A DNA stretch of 16,856 bases from Planctomycetota bacterium. GTDB lineage: Bacteria > Planctomycetota > UBA1135 > UBA2386. Below, one piece after another: positions 8,401-13,647 of the stretch. Where the stretch lies: the NCBI GenBank assembly GCA_020425885.1, contig JAGQRA010000185.1:1-16856 (forward strand), given 5' to 3'. A model generated the notes under the pieces. The model did no database searches. It was not told the origin of the DNA and was given only the letters and a program-made list of their open reading frames with translations. Each line of letters begins with the position of its first letter. Position 1 is the stretch's first letter. The translations under genes and the position numbers were made by a program.

Positions 8401-8710
8401 CGTGGGCACCGACCTCCGCCTCGTGCCGCGCGCCAACGCCCGCATCGGCTTCGCGTTCCATCGCGATGCCGAGCAGGCGCTGACCCATGGCTTCGACAGC
8501 GATCGCTTCCCGCCGGAGGTCGGCAGCTTCCTCTACGACCTGTCGACCCCGGCAGTGCAGGCGGGGCTGCAGGCCTTCGGCCCGCGGTGGCTGCAATGGG
8601 ATGTGCTGCTCGACGGTGAATTCCAGGCCGTCCCTGCCGATCGGCCGCCGCCCGCCGGGCCGGAGTCGGAGATCGCGCTGCGGCGCGTGTTGCTGCCGAT
8701 GCGCTTCTGA
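5480..8710 (+). CDS. Large glycine-rich surface lipoprotein with two SbsA-type Ig-like domains
   Basis: A 1076-residue protein starting at ATG 5480, where a lipoprotein signal begins (basic SRR, hydrophobic AVTAVFALFA, then C18 in lipobox LFAC). Residues about 30-155 and 165-290 look like SbsA/Big_5 Ig-like domains (STLRVRFDAPI; EMRLSFDQPLDP). A beta-strand segment at about 374-425 (VLVVDGDAVIDGTLSVRG) leads into a glycine-rich zone at about 447-660 with runs of seven (498-504) and nine (603-611) glycines and GGGSGG motifs. The remaining 400 residues are beta-rich, unrecognised, and end in PMRF. The frame also stays open upstream to 5378, but only the inner start gives the signal. It is divergent from the polyglycine-hydrolase-like gene. 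Structural or scaffold role at the cell envelope is inferred; no catalytic motif was seen. Confidence 0.87.
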   Translation: MPLSRRPAVTAVFALFACCSHSGRTAPEATVSVSGFEPGPDVFLDSTLRVRFDAPIAPSSLTPAAVNLFATAGPGRDIDVRGTWRVDGAAVEFVPELAHGDPVVTAGGLQPATLYELRILGGESEGALRDIDGRDIEPIAPFRFRTRAGQEPAQLFGHGRPGGPRLCAVEVTPQDDEGNWQLGRSFVPAEMRLSFDQPLDPGEDNLPRLPNAAARGSIGLVYDDPVYGADTWIDIEVELESNTSEGAKVVLRPRGVLPTAAELRLSVAPELRDIFGEDNCGLLAEPLRRFRTEPALEPQFDASVLAFDRAEVLGPPDFPEVEAVVVDCALRVPDAFPDVGDDVGDWRPESIDTILRTDTQTLRYRLGQERTFSGGVLKMKNLHIPQGYLVRCVGPNPLVLVVDGDAVIDGTLSVRGIDAVVPLDRQYRGPGDVTPATGSSLPFEPMGGGSGPGGGSGGSTGTGTTLLVSADGRSAPGVVAGGGHGGGPGCGTCLQATGGGGGGGAVQGDQWFPSSSPSGPFPQREGDGGAGCQDSVPGGLSGSTFFANAEAIDDFWGRAYVPSQRRHVRGELATPVGGSGGGSGGSLRTGPCELGPGEVLTCGGGGGGGGGVLIVQVRGQLTIGVAGRVVADGGHGYGAFDYGPAYRGYGGGGAGGSVVLMAGNGLVLHTHGETFANRDYDFSVSADGGISRTNAFGSSIGAKYPHNGALVFTAEEYTAAARGGFGGMGLVQLMVPVGTDNADGTNTVLDDAIAVVRDGAPLLGADKQRYLGWRGFPDENGVLVDDFGVPTGTIGGQGDIRPDPVLLPVPYSGDGTARAHSRWLPLGGLHRRTIAAADGLPRGVLGEPLTFSSHAREDGWLHFADGRIEPSAAAAVLPAPVAIASIELDEATLPATSLAVQLAADLPETTNDAYVGLLAELSEGSGGAISWSRVMHSTANTLFVETNGAEPMPVRFVQLRRSQAELAATPSASYVGTDLRLVPRANARIGFAFHRDAEQALTHGFDSDRFPPEVGSFLYDLSTPAVQAGLQAFGPRWLQWDVLLDGEFQAVPADRPPPAGPESEIALRRVLLPMRF
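6818..7460 (+). repeat. Glycine-tract region of the lipoprotein
   Basis: The codons here encode clustered glycine runs: GGGSGPGGGSGG from residue 447, GGGHGGGPG, seven glycines at 498-504, GGSGGGSGG, nine glycines at 603-611 (7286-7312), and GGGGAGG. At DNA level this is a low-complexity GGC/GGT series, so length variation by slippage is plausible. Such tracts alternate with beta-strand phrases (VLIVQVRGQLTI), as in other large exported proteins of planctomycetes and myxobacteria. Confidence 0.8.
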
Positions 8711-8846
8711 ACACGGTGGCAGGCTGCGGCGGCAAGCGTGCAGGGGCCGGCGCGAGCAGGGCATCGATCTGACCGTCCCAGCGGGGAAGCAGCCCGGTGA
8801 TGGCGCCGAGCGGGTCGAATCGTTCGCAGGTGGATATTTCATAGAT

Positions 8847-8881
8847 CAATACTTGACTAGCCATCTATTGCTGCCGATACT
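8847..8881 (+). promoter_or_regulatory. marR promoter with overlapping palindromic operator
   Basis: A good sigma-70-type promoter is visible: TTGACT at 8853-8858, a 17 bp spacer, and GATACT at 8876-8881. An imperfect 24 bp palindrome (8847-8870, arms CAATA and TATTG around core TGACTAGCCA, 9 of 12 pairs matching) covers the -35 element. The same core recurs at the doxX start, which supports autorepression by the MarR protein. The -10 element ends only 6 bp before the GTG start. Confidence 0.65.
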
Positions 8882-8887
8882 TCCCGC

Positions 8888-9424
8888 GTGAGCAACGACC
8901 CCGTCCACTACCAGAGCGTCCGACAGGCGATCCGGCAGAACCAGCCGTTCCGCAGCCTCCGACACGAGGCGATGGTCGCGCTGCTGCTGACGACCGACGA
9001 GCTGCGGCGGCCGATGCAGCAGCTGCTCGCCACCCGCGACGGGCTCACCCACCAGCAGTACAACGTGCTGCGAATCCTGCGCGGCGCCAGGGGCGAAGGG
9101 CTGCCGACGCTCGAGATCGCCGAGCGCATGATCGAGCGCACGCCCGGCGTCACCCGCCTGCTCGACCGGCTCGAGGCCAAGGGCCTGGTCCGTCGCGAGC
9201 GCTCGGCCAAGGACCGCCGCCAGGTGTTCTGCTACTTGTCCGCGGCCGGCGAGGTCTTGGTCGACGAACTCGACGCGCCGGTCGAAGCGCTCGACGATCA
9301 ACTGTTCGCAACGCTGCCCGACGGACAGGTGCGCGCGCTGATCGATGTGCTCGACCGCCTGCGCCACCACGCCCGCCGATACGACTCCGCGCGCCCTGCC
9401 GACGATGGCGCGCCAACGACCTGA
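8888..9424 (+). CDS. MarR-family winged-helix transcriptional regulator
   Basis: A 178-residue protein of usual MarR length. The winged helix-turn-helix lies at about 53-120: THQQYNVLRIL, LEIAERM, recognition helix TPGVTRLLDRLEAKGLV, then a wing with the family signature KDRRQVFCYLS (D109, R110, R111). Flanking helices at 20-50 and 122-165 form the dimer interface. GTG 8888 is the start, placed just downstream of a strong promoter; I see no ribosome site. The single cysteine, C115, sits in the wing, so OhrR-type N-terminal cysteine sensing is not indicated. It is followed on the same strand by doxX and a dioxygenase gene with a matching operator, so it probably represses them and itself. The ligand is likely a small aromatic or quinone-type compound, by analogy only. 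Confidence 0.93.
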   Translation: MSNDPVHYQSVRQAIRQNQPFRSLRHEAMVALLLTTDELRRPMQQLLATRDGLTHQQYNVLRILRGARGEGLPTLEIAERMIERTPGVTRLLDRLEAKGLVRRERSAKDRRQVFCYLSAAGEVLVDELDAPVEALDDQLFATLPDGQVRALIDVLDRLRHHARRYDSARPADDGAPTT

Positions 9425-9462
9425 CCCGCTGACCCGGCCAGTTCGCGCCAGTGGATCACCCA

Positions 9463-9491
9463 AACCCTGACCATCCATCAACCCTGACCAT
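9463..9491 (+). repeat. Pair of 12 bp direct repeats upstream of doxX
   Basis: AACCCTGACCAT occurs at 9463-9474 and again at 9480-9491, a start-to-start distance of 17 bp, in the 71 bp gap between marR and doxX. The CTGACC at 9468-9473 and TATCCA at 9491-9496 are 17 bp apart and could form a weak promoter that places the transcription start inside the adjacent operator. Confidence 0.5.
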
Positions 9492-9495
9492 ATCC

Positions 9496-9996
9496 ATGAC
9501 TAGTCAATCATTGCCTGCTAACGCTTCCCTCGCTTCGAACGGCCTGCTGACCCGCCTGTTCGCCACAACTCCGAACCTGTCGCCGCTGGCGCTGCGCCTC
9601 GCGCTCGCCGTCACCATGTTTCCGCACGGCGCGCAGAAGGCACTCGGCTGGTTCGGCGGCTACGGTTGGTCCGGCACGATGGGCTTCCTTACCGGACAGA
9701 TCGGCATGCCGGGCTTCGCCGCCGCCGGCGTGATCCTGCTCGAGCTACTCGGGCCCTTGCTGCTGCTCGCCGGCCTCGCCACCCGCGCCGTGGCACTCGG
9801 CTTCACCCTCCTGATGCTCGGCGCGATCGTGACCGTGCACGCGCAGTACGGCTTCTTCATGAATTGGTTCGGCGTGCAACAGGGCGAAGGCATCGAGTAT
9901 CACCTGCTGGTGATCGGCATCGCGCTCGCGCTGGTGTTCGCCGGTGGTGGTCGCTGGTCGCTCGACGGCAAGCTCGCCATGAGGAGCGCCTCGTGA
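9496..9996 (+). CDS. DoxX-family integral membrane protein
   Basis: A 166-residue, four-helix membrane protein. Helices are at about 30-46, 73-94, 97-116 and 134-150. DoxX signatures include RLALAVTMFPHGAQKALGWFGG in two parts around residues 34-55, the glycine-rich loop before helix 2 and FMNWFG near 121. I chose ATG 9496; a GTG at 9451 in the same frame would add 15 residues unlike the family. Neither start has a ribosome site, and the ATG overlaps a TGACTAGTCA palindrome. The reading frame overlaps the next gene (GTG at 9993 inside the stop region), so the two are translationally coupled. DoxX proteins are tied to redox and quinone or thiol stress, but the biochemical role of this type is not settled. 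Confidence 0.9.
   Translation: MTSQSLPANASLASNGLLTRLFATTPNLSPLALRLALAVTMFPHGAQKALGWFGGYGWSGTMGFLTGQIGMPGFAAAGVILLELLGPLLLLAGLATRAVALGFTLLMLGAIVTVHAQYGFFMNWFGVQQGEGIEYHLLVIGIALALVFAGGGRWSLDGKLAMRSAS
9497..9513 (+). promoter_or_regulatory. Predicted MarR operator at the doxX start
   Basis: TGACTAGTCA at 9497-9506 is a perfect 10 bp palindrome. The 17 bp TGACTAGTCAATCATTG matches the site in front of marR (8854-8870) at 13 of 17 positions. Two such sites, one before the regulator and one before its neighbours, are what a MarR operator pair looks like. Its overlap with the doxX start codon would block early transcription. Confidence 0.6.
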
Positions 9997-10841
9997 ACCG
10001 CAGGACGTTCCTGCAAGGCTCGGCCCTCACGCTCGCCGCGTGCAGCACCAAGACCATGAGCGAATCCAGACCCGCGCGCGCGGCAACGCGCCAGCCCGCA
10101 CTCTTCGTATCGCACGGCGCGCCGACGCTCGCCCTCGACGTGGTCGCCGGCGCCGACTTCACCCGTATGGCGAACGATCTGCCGCGGCCGCGCGCGGTGC
10201 TGGTGCTGTCGGCGCACTGGCTCGACGCGCCGGTGACGATCGGCACCACCGCGACACGCGAGCTGATGTACGACTTCGGCGGCTTCGACCCGAAGCTGCA
10301 GGAGGTGAGCTACCGCGCGCCCGCCACCGCCGAGCTGGCGCGCGAGGTGCAGGCGTTGTTGCCCGAGGCGGCGAGCGCGCCCGCGCGGCCGTGGGACCAC
10401 GGCGTCTGGGTGCCGCTGGTCCACATGTATCCCGCCGCCGACGTGCCGGTGCTGCAGCTGTCGATGCCGGTGCGGTGGACGCCCGAGCAGCTGTTCGCGC
10501 TCGGCCGTTCGCTGGCGTCGTTGCGCGACCAGAACGTGCTGGTGCTCGGCAGCGGCGGCGCGGTGCACAACCTGCGCGCGATCGACTGGGCGAACGGGGC
10601 GCCGCCGGCGTGGGCGGTCGAGTTCGAGCAATGGCTGTGCGAACGGCTCGCCGCGCGCGACGTCGACGCACTGCTCGACTTCCGCTCGCAGGCCCCCGCC
10701 GTGCGCATGGCGCACCCGACCGACGAACACCTGCTGCCGCTGCTGGTGACGCTGGGGGCGGCCGACGCGGACGCGGCGACGTTCCCGATCCGCGGCTTCG
10801 AGTACGGCTCGCTGAGCCGGCTCGCGGTTCGCCTCGGCTGA
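9993..10841 (+). CDS. LigB/DODA-type extradiol dioxygenase with Tat lipoprotein signal
   Basis: A 282-residue protein of the class III extradiol (4,5-DOPA dioxygenase/YgiD) family. Conserved pieces are SHGAPTLAL (H41), LSAHW (H75), DHGVWVPL (H136), GSGGAVHNL (H192), DEHLLPLL (H246) and the C-terminal EYGSLS. The histidines at 41, 75 and 192 are the likely metal ligands. It starts at GTG 9993, overlapping the doxX stop, with AGGAG at 9982-9986. The N-terminus reads NRRTFLQGSALTLAAC: a twin-arginine motif followed by a lipobox with C17, so the folded enzyme is predicted to be exported and lipid-anchored. Most relatives are cytoplasmic. Ring opening of a catechol-like compound is inferred; the substrate is unknown. 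Confidence 0.88.
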   Translation: MNRRTFLQGSALTLAACSTKTMSESRPARAATRQPALFVSHGAPTLALDVVAGADFTRMANDLPRPRAVLVLSAHWLDAPVTIGTTATRELMYDFGGFDPKLQEVSYRAPATAELAREVQALLPEAASAPARPWDHGVWVPLVHMYPAADVPVLQLSMPVRWTPEQLFALGRSLASLRDQNVLVLGSGGAVHNLRAIDWANGAPPAWAVEFEQWLCERLAARDVDALLDFRSQAPAVRMAHPTDEHLLPLLVTLGAADADAATFPIRGFEYGSLSRLAVRLG

Positions 10842-10950
10842 GCGTCGCGGCGAAGGAACGATCGCCGACGCCTGCGCCAGCCGACCGCCCGGCTACGGTC
10901 CCGGCCCATCCGAGTGGCCGAGCGATCATCATCTCGTCACCGCGGAGCTG

Positions 10951-10973
10951 CGGTTCGCGGGGGTCGCGAACTG
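10951..10973. terminator. Hairpin between convergent genes
   Basis: GTTCGCG (10953-10959) and CGCGAAC (10965-10971) form a perfect 7 bp stem with a five-base loop, extendable by two pairs (one G-T). It lies in the 149 bp between the dioxygenase stop and the stop of the minus-strand lipoprotein gene. No T-run follows on either side, so it is a weak terminator candidate. The rest of the gap shows nothing. Confidence 0.35.
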
Positions 10974-10990
10974 GCGATGACCACGAACGT

Positions 10991-12085
10991 CTACAGGAAC
11001 AGGAACCAACCGTGGAAGAGGGCGAACGCCAGAGTCCCGAGGGCAAGGTCCAACGCCACGGCAACTGGAGTGGCGACGACCCTGAGGGCTGTCTGATCAA
11101 GCTCCGGAACCGCATGGCGGACGACTTCGAAACGGAACTGCATGCGGCCGTCGGCGAGCATGTCATCAGGTTCGGGTCCGACACCCGCGACGGGGAGCGG
11201 GATGGCCAACCACTCCGACTCGTGCGTCAGCAACCCCGTTGAGTTCCGCCTGAGACAGCTCCACAGCCAGACGCGGTCCGCACGCAAGGCATAGAACTGG
11301 CGTCGATCGCCGTCGGTAACGCACGCCAGCAGGTGCAGCTTCTTCAGTCTCGCGAGGCGATCATCGAACGTCGCATCGGCATCCGGTTCGCCGCCGAGCA
11401 GTTCCGCGACACGGCGATCGTCGAGCGACGCCAAGCCCTCATCGATCCAGGCAAACGCCGACAGGCGTGGCCCGCCGCCCGAAGAAGTCGGCAACCAAAC
11501 CGCCGGCGCCATCCGCTGCAACCGACTCTCGCATTCGCCCAACAACGTCGGGGGGCCGCCGTTCTCCTGGATGTAGTTCCTCAACTCGAAGGCGGTCCAG
11601 GACTGCATGGCCTCCAGCGTGCCGCTTGGCAACAAGTCCTCTGCGACGAGCACGGGACTCGCGCCGGGTTCAATCCTGCCGCCGATCAGCAGCCTGGCCT
11701 CGCTGATGACGACATCGCCGTTCTTGCACTCGCGCATCCCCGCGACGCAAACGCTCTCGACGACGAAGTCCGGATCGCCCATCAGCAGCGCCTTCGCCTG
11801 CTCCGATCCCCGTCGCGGCCGCAGCCGCCAGATCGAGTGCTGCTCGAGGAAACCGCTGGCAAAAGGTGGCACCGCCGCGCCAAGGCGGTCGGCGCTGATC
11901 AGAAGGGCGTCGCCGACCTCCGGGTCGCCGTGAATGGTGATCGACGCCTCGATGTCGTGCTGCGCAAGAACTCTCCGGGCCTCGGGCCGGTCGCCCCCCC
12001 ACAGCTTCCTGGTCAAGCAACCCTGCGTCGGCAGGACGAGGACCGCGATCGATAGCGGGAGCGCGCAGTACCAGCGATTCGACAT
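10991..12085 (-). CDS. Putative lipoprotein of unknown function with C-terminal membrane helix
   Basis: A 364-residue protein I do not recognise. ATG 12085 begins a lipoprotein-like signal (MSNRWYCALPLSIAVLVLP, then TQGC with C23); the frame is open upstream to a TTG at 12142. The central part is a mixed alpha/beta region with no known catalytic motif and cysteines in VCVAGMRECKNG and LLACVTDG. The last 30 residues are a hydrophobic helix (TPVAVALDLALGTLAFALF), and a TP-x-DL pattern of this kind also occurs near the end of YceK-type small lipoproteins. The anchor at both ends suggests an envelope protein. It stands alone, convergent with the dioxygenase and divergent from the dap operon. Its codons look somewhat less GC-biased than those of its neighbours. 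Confidence 0.78.
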   Translation of the reverse strand: MSNRWYCALPLSIAVLVLPTQGCLTRKLWGGDRPEARRVLAQHDIEASITIHGDPEVGDALLISADRLGAAVPPFASGFLEQHSIWRLRPRRGSEQAKALLMGDPDFVVESVCVAGMRECKNGDVVISEARLLIGGRIEPGASPVLVAEDLLPSGTLEAMQSWTAFELRNYIQENGGPPTLLGECESRLQRMAPAVWLPTSSGGGPRLSAFAWIDEGLASLDDRRVAELLGGEPDADATFDDRLARLKKLHLLACVTDGDRRQFYALRADRVWLWSCLRRNSTGLLTHESEWLAIPLPVAGVGPEPDDMLADGRMQFRFEVVRHAVPELDQTALRVVATPVAVALDLALGTLAFALFHGWFLFL

Positions 12086-12579
12086 TGGCCTGGGGGTAAG
12101 CGGTGACAGCAGCGATCCCGCCCAACCGGAACCTGATCGCAACGTTCTCCCACCCCTGAAGCCCCGTCAAGTCTGCCCATCGCCGCGCCCATCAGCCGAT
12201 AACGGCATCCACCGATTGCCCGTTGAAGAACTCATCGGTGCCAGAGGTGGCCGAAAAAAGAACGGTCGCTTGACGCCTTCGCGCATGACAGCGATGGTGT
12301 CGTTCACCACTGGAGGAGCGGTCGCGATCAGTAGTCAGTGCGAGGGCGACGGCCCGATCGAGCACCGGCGAAAGGCGACGACCGCCGAAGTCGCGGCCAC
12401 GACGTGCGTGACCGCGGCTGACTGCCGGGGCCAATACCCCGGTGGTTGTCGTGTCGGTACGCCGGCGCGGAGTGCCAGCCAGCGTCATGCTCCGGTTCCT
12501 CCCGTGGTCGAGTTTCCTTGATCGACAACCGCGCCTCGGCGCGGAGACAACCGCGCCAGAGGCGCGGGGAGCGGACAGC
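12086..12579. other. Long non-coding leader region upstream of the dap operon
   Basis: These 494 bp separate the divergent lipoprotein and dapE starts. Frames cross it on both strands, but none has a recognisable protein, a ribosome site or a sensible start, so I treat it as non-coding. It holds a hairpin CCGGGG-CCAATA-CCCCGG (12425-12442) and two further hairpins next to dapE. On the minus strand a TTGACG (12165-12170) could be a -35 element for the lipoprotein gene, with a poor -10. I found no match to the lysine riboswitch core. An old, decayed gene cannot be excluded. Confidence 0.5.
12529..12567 (+). promoter_or_regulatory. Tandem near-identical hairpins abutting the dapE ribosome site
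   Basis: CCGCGCC-TC-GGCGCGG (12529-12544) and CCGCGCC-AGA-GGCGCGG (12551-12567) are two 7 bp stems with identical arms, each preceded by ACAA (repeat ACAACCGCGCC at 12525 and 12547). The second stem ends inside the GGGGAG ribosome site (12566-12571) of dapE. The arms can also pair across units, allowing alternative folds, so control of translation or attenuation is possible. A REP-like repeat is the alternative. Confidence 0.5.
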
Positions 12580-13647
12580 GTGACATCGACGACACCTTCC
12601 CCAGAGGCCGCCGGCCGGCCCGTTCCCGACGCGGCGTGGCTGCTCGATCGCACCGAGGCGCTCTGCCGCGCCGACACCACGACCGGTCGCGAGGACCACG
12701 GCCTGCCGGCCTTGCGCGCGCTGCTGCGCGAAACGGGCGCCGTGATCGCGATGCAGGAGGTCGCCCCCGGTCGACACAACGTCCTCGCCACCTGGGGCAC
12801 GCCGCGACTGCTGTTCTCGACACACCTCGACACCGTGCCGCCGTTCATCCCGCCGAGCCTGAAGGGCGACGTCCTGCACGGCCGCGGCAGCTGTGACGCC
12901 AAGGGGCAGATCACGGCTCAGCTCGGTGCGATCCGGACGCTGCTCGACCGCGGTCACGACGGCATCGCCTGGCTCGGTGTCGTCGGCGAGGAGACCGACA
13001 GCATCGGCGCCCAGATCGCGGCGGAACTCGCGCCGCGGCTCGCGACCTGCCGCGCCCTGATCAACGGTGAGCCGACCGAGAACAAGCTCGCGACCGGTCA
13101 GCGCGGATCGCTGCAGGTGCAGTTGCGAGCCCGCGGCATCGCCGCCCACAGCGGCACGCCCGAGCTCGGACGATCCGCGATCTGGCCGCTGCTCGATTGG
13201 CTGCAGCAGCTGCGCGAGCTGCCGGAACGGGTCGACCCCGAACTCGGCCCCGAGGTCTGGAACCTCGGCGTGCTCAGCGGTGGCAAGGCGCCCAACGTGA
13301 TCCCCGACGCCGCCGAGGCCATGCTGTTCGCGCGAACCCTGCCCGATTCGACCTTCCTCGATCAGGTCCGACAACTGGCGCCGGCGGAGGGCGAGGTCGG
13401 CGACGTCGCCTACACGCGACCGGAACGCTTCACGCGGTTGCCGGGCTTCGATCACGCACCGGTGACCTTCGGCAGCGACGCGCCACGCCTGCGCAAGCTG
13501 GTGCCGGACGGCATGATCACGATGTGTGGGCCCGGCAGCATCACGGTCGCGCACACCGAGTCGGAGCACATCACCGGTGACGATCTCGTGCAAGGCTGCC
13601 GGCTGCTGGTCACGATCGCCGAAACCATGCTGCGGAGCAGCCGATGA
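12580..13647 (+). CDS. dapE: M20-family succinyl-diaminopimelate desuccinylase (DapE-like)
   Basis: A 355-residue M20 metallopeptidase. Metal-site motifs are all present: STHLDTVP (H82, D84), GRGSCDAKG (D106), GEETDS (E137, E138), NGEPTE (E164) and a late AHTESEH (H325). The dimerisation-domain motif AHSGTPELG and the GGKAPNVIPD motif also fit. Glutamate at 164 corresponds to E163 of characterised DapE. The family includes ArgE and other deacylases that look alike, so the assignment to DapE rests mainly on its place at the head of a dap operon. GTG 12580 has a good ribosome site (GGGGAG at 12566-12571); the frame is open upstream to 12442 but across hairpins. Its stop overlaps the lysC start by four bases. 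It releases succinate from N-succinyl-LL-diaminopimelate. Confidence 0.85.
   Translation: MTSTTPSPEAAGRPVPDAAWLLDRTEALCRADTTTGREDHGLPALRALLRETGAVIAMQEVAPGRHNVLATWGTPRLLFSTHLDTVPPFIPPSLKGDVLHGRGSCDAKGQITAQLGAIRTLLDRGHDGIAWLGVVGEETDSIGAQIAAELAPRLATCRALINGEPTENKLATGQRGSLQVQLRARGIAAHSGTPELGRSAIWPLLDWLQQLRELPERVDPELGPEVWNLGVLSGGKAPNVIPDAAEAMLFARTLPDSTFLDQVRQLAPAEGEVGDVAYTRPERFTRLPGFDHAPVTFGSDAPRLRKLVPDGMITMCGPGSITVAHTESEHITGDDLVQGCRLLVTIAETMLRSSR

Noticed and set aside
5489..8842. A minus-strand open frame of over 1100 codons
   Set aside because: It lies antisense to the lipoprotein gene and has the low-complexity composition expected of a GC-rich shadow frame; the plus strand has a signal peptide and Ig-like domains.
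10908..10990. A stretch resembling the 5' part of a serine or leucine tRNA (GAGTGGCCGAGCG)
   Set aside because: No acceptor stem, anticodon arm or GGTTCGAATCC-type T-arm can be drawn around it.
12165..12330. Possible remnant of a transposase or other gene, or a lysine riboswitch, upstream of dapE
   Set aside because: No frame gives a recognisable transposase motif, no terminal inverted repeats or target duplication were seen, and the lysine riboswitch core is not recognisable.
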